A stretch of DNA of 64,000 nt from Bathynomus jamesi (Eukaryota > Arthropoda > Malacostraca > Isopoda > Cirolanidae): positions 129,001 to 193,000 of the forward strand of contig JAJOZX010001727.1 in assembly GCA_023014485.1 (NCBI GenBank), written 5' to 3'. The notes under the pieces were generated by a model. It saw only the letters and a list, made by a program, of their open reading frames with translations. It did no database searches and was not told where the DNA came from. Both the position numbers and the translations under genes were made by a program. Position 1 is the first letter of the stretch. The number at the start of each line of letters is the position of its first letter. Positions 56,360 through 64,000 of this stretch are shown one piece after another.

Positions 56360-56794
56360 ACGTCTTACGATGTCGAAAGGTCATTTTCTCGATATAAAAA
56401 TGTATTGAGTGACAGGCAATGTCAATTTACGCCACAGAACCTTGAAAAATTTTTAATCATCAATTGCCATTTCAATTTATAGTTTAGTTGAGTTTTTGTA
56501 AGAAGATAGTTTAAATGTTTGGATTTTACTTTGATGCATATAAAATGTTTGATGGTTTTTGAGATGTTTAGTTTATTTTTTACAATAAAAATCCTGATAT
56601 TCATCAGAACTGCAAATGGGTTTACTGTAAGTCAACAATAATAAGAGAAAAGTGGGAAAATAGAAATGCCTATTAAGTGCCTTTTTTTAGCTTTTAGTGC
56701 CTATTTAAGCGACTTTTTTAAGGCTTCTTTAGTGCCTTTTTGCCTACCTATTATTGATTTTTTAGTGCCTATCAATCCTAACTCTACTTATGAC

Positions 56795-58799
56795 AATGCC
56801 AGCTCAATCCACACACATGCAGTACTCAATACTCATGGCACCATGACTGCAGAGATTGTGGCTGACATTATCATCAGTGACCAATCACTACATATTTTAC
56901 ATGTCAAAATGTGTAAAGACAAGAAATAACCCACATACATCCATATTAATATTGTCTTAAATTGTTCTTGTGAAATCCAATAGTTTTTGAAGCCCATTGA
57001 TATGGTAGGTAATTCCTGAGTTTTACTATTCTCTGTGGTGATTACAGAAGTGTAGCTACACAGTATGTAACAAACTTAAATACTATAACTTCCTTAACTT
57101 TCATGTAATTTTGTTAGTTTTCTTGTTCAAATTTAGTAAATATCATTGCTTTTATATACTATTCCCCATGGGATTGTTTTAAAATTTTCTTGTGACTTAG
57201 TTCCTTATAATTTTTCTAGTTTAGTACATAAATTATACACTACACAATACAATAACTATATTACAGAAATTACAAGTTAATTGAACCCCAAGGGGTTAAG
57301 TGTCCTAAAGTCTGTCATTATCAAAGCTACTGAACTAACCTTAACCCTTTAACACCAAACTTTTTTGTAGGGCTAAGTCAAATGCATACCTACATTTGAA
57401 ACTGTACGTATTTGACCCAGTCGGTGTTAAAGGGTTAAATAAAGTTCATCCCTGGTATTCTAAAATTTTCAGTACAACCCATATAGAGGGTGCTCAAAAT
57501 TTTGGTGAATCTCAAATAGAATATAGTTAATCACGGGAGTGTAACTTTTCAAATCTAGTTTGGGGGCTGAAGCTTATCGTGTAGTAGAAGTTACTAATTT
57601 TTAAAAATAGGTTACCCTTAACCCAAATTAATAGGTTTGTAGCTAAAATCACGTGTGGGCTTAAAAGTATATTTTCAAAGCATCTGAATGCTTTTCACTA
57701 CTGTCTGGTTTTATAATTAGGTTGGTTGTAGTAGTTTCTGAAAAAAGTTGATGGGGGGAGGCTCAGGGCCAAGTTTGGGGGTGCAGACTGTATAGGAAAC
57801 TACACCCTTAGTTAATCATAGGTTCAGTAAACAAATGCCACTGCAAAAGTACAATTCAACCATTGAAAATTCCTAGTTTGGAGGTGTCCTCTTAATATAC
57901 AATGCATATGTATAAATATTATATCATTGGATAGGCAAGTTTATTTATGAACAGTGTGGGGTGGAAATTTTATAATTTTGTACATTTTATAACTGACTAT
58001 TTTCACTGTATGGTGATTTTAGTACTGGAAGCTATTTTCACTATGGTTAATTCAATACAAGATGTTTTAATAATGATAATAATAGTACCTAGTATAGTAG
58101 TAATCTTTACTTAGGCAGAAACATGCATGGTTTTTAGTATTATCTATCTAATATCTATCTTGACTGTGATGCAGTAAACAATGACATTGGATTTGAAGCA
58201 AAACAAGGTTTACATACATGACAAGGTCTATAATGTAATTATATACATAAAGTTGAACAAATCTTTTTAACCAAACAGATTAATTTACTTACTTTGATAT
58301 ACAGTGAAAATAGCACCTGATCTTATAATCACTGTACTTCATCTACATTTATGTTAATAGAATAAATAAAATTTCTTAATTTGTTTTAGGTTTAGAAGTG
58401 CCATAATAACTGAATGCCCAGTTAGGTCAACTGTACAATTTAGGGTGCATCAGCCTATAAGGGGTGAAATTTTGAACTTCGGATATTGATTCGGCCCTAT
58501 GATATTATGGTTACAATCCCCAACAAACCTTCAGTGTCCACGTTTCAAGCTGTTCTGACAATATTTAGTGGGTCCACCTCGAAGATGAAAATTTGACAAT
58601 TGTGGAATTTTATGGTTTTACTAGAAAATCTTGTGTAAGCGTTGTAGATTTTGTTTGAAAAAAAAATTGTAAATATAGTTAGTTTTAGGCAAGTTTTAGC
58701 CTCAATTTATGAAATTATGTCTTTTTAGACTTTTTTTGTATTATTCTGAGAATCATGAAGTGAGTTACCAGGATGCGGGACGAGGACCCAACTTGCCAA
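56795..58799. other. Unassigned sequence between the stack and the next hAT
   Basis: AT-rich and mostly non-repetitive, with no recognisable gene. It holds one small MITE (57345-57434). Confidence 0.5.
57345..57434. mobile_element. 90-bp piggyBac-type MITE
   Basis: CCCTTTAACACC and GGTGTTAAAGGG are perfect 12-bp inverted ends flanked by TTAA (57341-57344, 57435-57438). The CCCTTT start is shared with the complete piggyBac at 33633. Confidence 0.85.
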
Positions 58800-61449
58800 T
58801 AGGGATGGGGAGTTGGTCAAAAACAACCGACTCCCGACTCCTGAGTCGGTATTTTTAAAAACCGACTCCGACTCCCAACTCTCAAATATATAAGTATAAA
58901 TAAATGTAATAAAGTAGGTATGATAATAATACAGTTTAGTAATTTAATACAATTTTAATGTTGTATTACACAAAAATAAAAATTAACAGAAAAAGAAATT
59001 GATCTCGTATAAAATATTTATAACCTCATTAGGTTAACAATTTTAAAATTTTAATGTTGCGTACAGTACCGTAGCTAAATAAAAAAAAGTTGGTAAAGAA
59101 TATTTTGTTTCCATTATATATTATATGCTAAGCTAATATTGAAGCTAAATATTAAAAAAAGGCTAAAAAAACATACTTAATAATTTAACTCTCTAAGGAG
59201 AATTTGTTCTTAAGAAAAGTATAGCATCAATTATGTCCTCCTTCAACTTAGCCCGTAGGTGGGATTTAATTAACCGAAGAGCTGAAAATAATCTTTCAAC
59301 GCTGACTTGTGTTGGTGGCAATGCAGTAACAGTTCTGGCTACATCTTGCACTAATTCAGGATACTTTGGTATGGCATTCATCACATCAAGTTTTAATGAA
59401 CAATCAAATTTCTCTATTTTTGTTAAAGCTGCATTAAAGTCTTCTCTGAATTTAGTCAATAGGGTTATTTTTATAGGTTTATCATCTTGACTCAAAACGG
59501 CATCGCTTAACTTTTTTTTATTTTTCTTCATTATCAAGATATTTTTCAAAATCCATTTCTTCTTCAGTTTGAGCAGGAGCTTTGCATAATGGCAGGACAA
59601 GAGCAGCTTTCAAATTCTGAATTACTTGCGGCATCTGTTTTATTTAACATTTTCATTCGCACAGCTACATCACACAGAGCTGACTTTCCTCTAGCAATCT
59701 GTTCTTCAGTTAAAAGTACCCTGTGCATAGGATCTACATAAACTGCAGCCACTAGCACGTCATTATTCAGTAAATTTTCTTCTCTACGCTGCATAGACAT
59801 TCTTATACCATCTGCAACAATGCTGCCAATTTGAGATAGTTTATAATTAATATTTTTCCATTCCTTGTAAAATGTGCCAGGTGTCAATTCAGCTGCTTGA
59901 AACTTCTTTGTAACCACATATGGGTACTTAAGTAATGCCTCAAGTTGACTTGCCTGCTGCCACTGGATATCAGTCATTGTTACATCTGGGTTTGCCATAT
60001 CGATAAGGTATGGCTTCAATTCAAGAAGGTGCTTAATCATTTCATAGGTACTCCCCCAACATGTAGCTTGATCTATAACTGCACCTTTTCAGGATCGACA
60101 TTTTAATATTGCATCAAGTTCAGGCATTCTTGCAGCCACTACTATGTTGCATAACCTACCTACTACATTAGCAGCATTCCTTTCTTTTAACCCATCACGA
60201 ATTGCCAGTTGCAACGTGTGGACTGCACATCACATATGGGGGATATTTGAGAATCCAGCAAAATCATTGTCTACAGTGTCAACACTGTCAAGTTTGTCAG
60301 CAGTTTCATCCGTATCTTCTTCACTACTGTCTTCAAAAAGATCTCCTTTTACTTCACCATCATTAAATTTCTGTACTGTACTTGTCATATTTGAAGCATT
60401 ATCAGTAACAATTGATAATATTTGCTCTTTAGTGATTTCATATTCTGTCAAGATGGTTTCAATTAGCTTGGTCAGGTATTCGCTTGAATGTTGAGTTTCA
60501 GTGTCCTTCACTGCCAGAGTATGTATAACTAGTTTTCCTTCATCATCAATGAACTGAACATTTATTGCCATATAATTAATTCTGTCTCGTGCAGGCATCC
60601 ATCTTAAGAAAGAAGAATTTTCCTTGCAGCATTGTTTTCAATAAAGTTTTCTGGCTTTCTGCTTCCTTTAAAATCATGTTTCGAATATCATGTCTCTCTA
60701 ATGACACTCCTAGTTTTGCCGCCATTTCTCCATTTAATCCACGGAAAGCTGGGGAGGAAAATAATGTAATTGCAACCCCATTCTTTACAACTAAATCTAT
60801 AAGGTATTTTTTAAAATTTTCCTGTCATTGATATTGTAATTCTCTCACTGGAAAAATTTTGTAACAGAGACTTGTTTGCTTTTTGAAATAGAGGTACTGG
60901 CCTGACTAGAAGTAGGTTTCTGGATTTCCTTATCATGCTGATCTACAACCTTATAAATATTGGGATGTTTGTTTCGTAGATGGTGTTTCAAGTTTGAGGC
61001 TCTAGTTGGAGCATTAGCATGTTTCCCAGTGTAAGCACTAATTTTTGCATTACACTCTTTACCATCCTTTTCTACTTGACAAATAAAAATACTTTCATCC
61101 TCATTTAGCTTAAAATATTGAAAGACTGCTGATTTTCTACTAGGCCCACGACTCATTACTAATAGGGGCTAATTAAATTAATAATTAATATATTGCTAAT
61201 TTTTATATGGTACCTAGTATCCTGAAATAGAAAATAGAAATATGAAATTCATTTGCTAAGATTTACCAGAACAATAAATCAAATGTGGAAATGTGAATCT
61301 AGAATTAGTTCAGGAAGATATTTATTTAGGGCATAGTAGTATTCTGGTAAATTGTTGGCATATAGAAATTGAATCAGAGTCGGGAGTCGGTCATTTTTAC
61401 CGACTCCCAACTCTTCAAAAAAGCTCCGACTCCTGACTCCCCATCCCTG
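58800..61449 (-). mobile_element. ZBED-type hAT transposon
   Basis: Ends TAGGGATGGGGAGT and complement CAGGGATGGGGAGT, then GACTCC-rich subterminal repeats. The 8-bp duplication CTTGCCAA is exact (58792-58799, 61450-61457). The transposase on the minus strand covers nearly the full element. Confidence 0.95.
59193..61156 (-). pseudogene. ZBED-type hAT transposase, frameshifted
   Basis: The start MSRGPSRKSAVFQYFKLNED at 61156 leads into a BED finger (CQVEKDGKEC, then ANAPTRASNLKHHLRNKH). The core resumes at 60598 (YMAINVQFIDDEGKL, VTDNASNM with a likely catalytic Asp). The next pieces are at 60040-59564 and 59600-59193, ending with TALPPTQVSVERLFSALRLI and IDAILFLRTN, the hAT dimerisation region. 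At least three frame changes (near 60840-60600, 60230-60040 and 59590) disable it. The deleted element at 29698-30475 is a relative. Confidence 0.9.
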
Positions 61450-61542
61450 CTTGCCAAGCATCCCACCGACCACCTCCACCTATTAAAAATGGTATTTCAT
61501 GATAAAATACTTGTAAAAATTGATTTATTGCTTATTGATATC

Positions 61543-64000
61543 TTAATTCTTCTTCTTTGTCCTTTTTTCTTTTAAAACAGATGATAAAGAAGCTTGTCTC
61601 TTTCTCAGATTAGGAGTGGCTTTTCTGTCAGCTTCTACAACTTGGAGAACATTTTGAAGATGTTCTTCAGTCCTTGCAGCCTCATAAAAGTCACTGCATA
61701 GTTTTACTGCCCTCTCAGAGCCATCATTTATGACATTTATAGCCAAAAGTTTTTCTTTGGAAGATATAAATGATGCTGTTATTTTCCATTCAACAATCTC
61801 AACCATTAAAAAATCACTCTAACTGTAGTGAAGAGAATATGAACCATGAGTTTTTGTCAACCAAGTCAGCTAGTGTGGTTTCCGATCGTAGATTGGTAGG
61901 GAAATTAGGCTTTCCAAAACTAGATCCATGTCTACCTTCTGGAACCACTGTCTCAATCTTGTGTGGTTTATAGGAAAGTAGATGGTTTGTTATAGCATGA
62001 AGTTCATTTTTTGGAACCAAATCGCTGAATAATACAAGAGGAATCGTCTCTGATGAAAGGTACCAGAGATGATGTTTCAAAGATGTTAGAGCACTTTTTG
62101 CTATTTGCTTGTTTACTTCCTCGTATCTAAGAAGCTTTTTGTAAAGCTGCAAATCGTGCCATGGTGCATCAAAAACTGAAGAGCAGGTCATCCACCATTG
62201 GTAGTAAATCAGTGAAATGAAGGTTGCAAAGTCTCTTAGTTTCAGAATTTGTTGCTTGTTTGTGATTGTTACTGAAGGTAGTTTCGAGATATTATCTTCT
62301 AGTAATGCAATTTTTAGAGCATATATTACTTTACTCATCCATCTGGCTCAATGTATAGCACAAGGTCACTGAAGGGTTATATCCTTATCACTAGGTCCTG
62401 CATTTAAGTATAACACAACTAAGTCAGGAAATTGTTTGTAGTCATATCGTGTATGTTGCTTTTCTATATTACTTATTTGAATTGCATAATCAGTCCATTC
62501 CTGAAGAATCTCCTGGACAGCTTTGGAGTACTGATTGAAGTCAATTTTTTTCAATTTTTCATCCTTGGAAATCCACTGAAACTTTTCTCGAAATCTGTTA
62601 AAGACATTAATTTCTGGTCCACTCGAAGTTTCTACTTTCATGTCCTGAAACACATGACTCATAATAACTTCACCAACATGATGCCTGCATGCAGACCATA
62701 ATAAAGGCCGTCCAATATCTTGGATAGTTATGCATGCAGTGCTCACATGTCCCGTGTTGGTTGCTGTAGTGTCGAAAACCAAGTTCACTATTGAATCGGA
62801 GCAGTTCCACAATTTCAGTAGCTTCATAACTTCTTCAGTCAAGTTTTTCCCAGATTGGCCACTGCCACCAGCACTAGGATGATATGATGGAATACCAAGT
62901 AGTTTGAGATCCATTGAATTTCCAACTGATACAGCTAATCATTCTTCTGTAACATATTTATCCTGCAGAGTAGAAATTATTTTTGAATCCCAATGAAGAG
63001 AGGTCAATTTAGGAGGATTCCAGGATTTTTTAATGGAACTTGAAATTTTTTGGGCTACTTCGTGTCTTGCTCTATCAGCTGTAACATATGAAGTTGCCAC
63101 TGCCTTAGTGTTACCACCACATTCTTCAACAAAAGCTTTTGTGAATGCAGTCTGTTGTGCCAGAGTCATTTTCATTCTTGATGCCAAAGAAACAAGTTTC
63201 GGTCTTTTCAGAATGTCATGAGGAATGATAGCTTGAGTACCTAAACAGACTGTTGACTGTGTGGATTTTCCATCTTTTTCAGCTCCATCATTAGCTTCTG
63301 ACTCACTCTCAATGGTAGTTGTATCGCTTGTGCTACTGCTTTCTAATTCAACATAACTGCAAGAAGCTTCAGTGTCTCTCAATTCCTTTTCTTTTCTCGC
63401 ATTTTCTTCATATTTTCGAAAATTAATGCGCTTCATTTTGGATGCTAAAGTTTGATCATGAGCTCCAAAAGAATCAATTCTATCCCCTTGCATAGATTGA
63501 AGAAATTGTATATCTTCTGGATTACTCATAATTTTTTCGGCATTTTTAATCCACAGTGGAAAAGTCATTTTAAGTTGCATTTCCATATCTTCTAGTCTTG
63601 TCTTTGTACTTTGTAGCTCTCTTCTTTTCAATGGAATTTCTCTCAGTTTCACATTCTTTTCTGACAACAAAATTATTTTCTCACATGCTTTTTTTTCAGT
63701 AATCATTGGTATGTTGGCTTTATTGTAGAATGGTTGAATTTCTGTTAAAACAATTTTAGCTATATCTTGCTTAGTTCTTCTCTCTTTTAGACCCTGTTGC
63801 TGGTGAAATAGGAAACATCTAAGAACTTGTTCACTTGTTGGCAAGCAACATCCTACAATCTTTGTATCATTATTTGTGATGCCAGGACCTAATCCAAATA
63901 TATAGGTTTTTTTTCGTGTTTTTACATCAACTTTATCTGCACTACTTGAACAAGTTTTACCACTAGAAGTGGCTTCACTGGCTTTACCACTATTATCCAT
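61543..64000 (-). pseudogene. Transposase-like gene of an unnamed multicopy family (partial)
   Basis: Runs off the right window edge or starts at 64000 (MDNSGKASEATSSGK). The first 353 codons have a long charged region (TKTRLEDMEMQLKM) and LTSLHWDSK. An in-frame TGA at 62939-62941 interrupts it. The next 182 codons carry VNLVFDTTATNTGHVS and SACRHHVGEVI, a D-TT-NTG and CRHH pattern seen in RNase H-like transposase cores. After a shift near 62350 come ARWMSKVIYALKI and HLWYLSSETIPLVLFSD. A further stop lies near 61810, and the tail ends at 61543. I recall similar multicopy proteins in arthropods and cnidarians but cannot name the superfamily. A pseudogene in this form. Confidence 0.65.

Larger units (their letters stand above)
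32784..56483 (+). pseudogene. Deleted hAT transposase, split by the gypsy insertion
   Basis: MPKDKTI at 32784 looks like a transposase start, then the frame jumps to a C-terminal segment (ITKLEERGLPFVEAVEIV, VVAKFENVLRHNPGW). This points to an internal deletion with a one-base shift. The frame reaches APIT at 33070 and resumes beyond the insertion at 56360 with YDVERSFSRYKNVLSDR, the hAT dimerisation motif, to a stop near 56483. The gypsy TSD (ACGT) falls at the junction. Similar proteins contain a BED finger and DDE core, both missing here. Confidence 0.8.
32349..56786 (+). mobile_element. hAT element (outermost layer of the nested stack)
   Basis: Ends TAGAGACCGGATT and the complement TAGAGTTAGGATT, flanked by the exact 8-bp duplication CTTATGAC (32341-32348 and 56787-56794). 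Both subterminal regions are rich in TGCCTATTT/GTGCCTTTTT motifs. Without the inserted Ty3/gypsy element it would be about 1.15 kb. It carries a deleted transposase split by that insertion. Confidence 0.95.

Overview
This is a eukaryotic nuclear window, most likely from an arthropod and plausibly a crustacean. The evidence is spliced genes, an invertebrate-type mitochondrial ND5 insertion, tRNA- and 5S-related SINE fragments, very many (TA)n and (CATA)n microsatellites, and a dense mix of arthropod-type transposons. No bacterial gene, operon or CRISPR array is present. Families are assigned from motifs read by eye; nothing was searched.

Layout. 0-7 kb: a nuclear ND5 fragment next to a Penelope-like GIY-YIG relic, a broken multi-exon repeat gene (967-3256), a 186-bp tandem duplication and a decayed LINE with a hAT MITE inside its RT. 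7-17.8 kb: a pogo/Tigger element split by a BEL/Pao retroelement and a hAT element. 17.9-22 kb: a deleted Tc1-like element, two decayed hAT transposases and a hAT MITE. 23.2-27.8 kb: the one clear host gene, a four-exon ubiquitin-conjugating enzyme E2 C (UBE2C) on the minus strand, whose last two introns hold SINEs and microsatellites. 28-32.3 kb: mostly unassigned sequence with one deleted hAT. 32.35-56.79 kb: a nested stack. 57-64 kb: a 90-bp piggyBac MITE, a ZBED-type hAT, and a decayed transposase-like gene running off the window edge.

The nested stack, each layer supported by target-site duplications (TSDs): a hAT element (TSD CTTATGAC) holds a CsRn1-like Ty3/gypsy element on the minus strand (TSD ACGT, tRNA-Trp-like primer site). 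That element was hit by an apparently intact, spliced piggyBac (TTAA) and by a 15.3-kb Ty3/gypsy element on the plus strand (TSD GCAC, Lys3-type primer site). The larger element in turn holds a 3.6-kb palindrome of 14 near-identical 266-bp units, each with a tRNA-like pol III sequence, and a Tc1-like element sitting in a (TA)n tract.

The most notable items are the large gypsy element (a canonical -1 frameshift site, an OTU-like domain and a second retropepsin-like domain between RNase H and integrase), the inverted tRNA-like array, the intact piggyBac with its predicted intron, and the BEL element whose gag/RT region is replaced by minisatellites and broken copies of its own pol.
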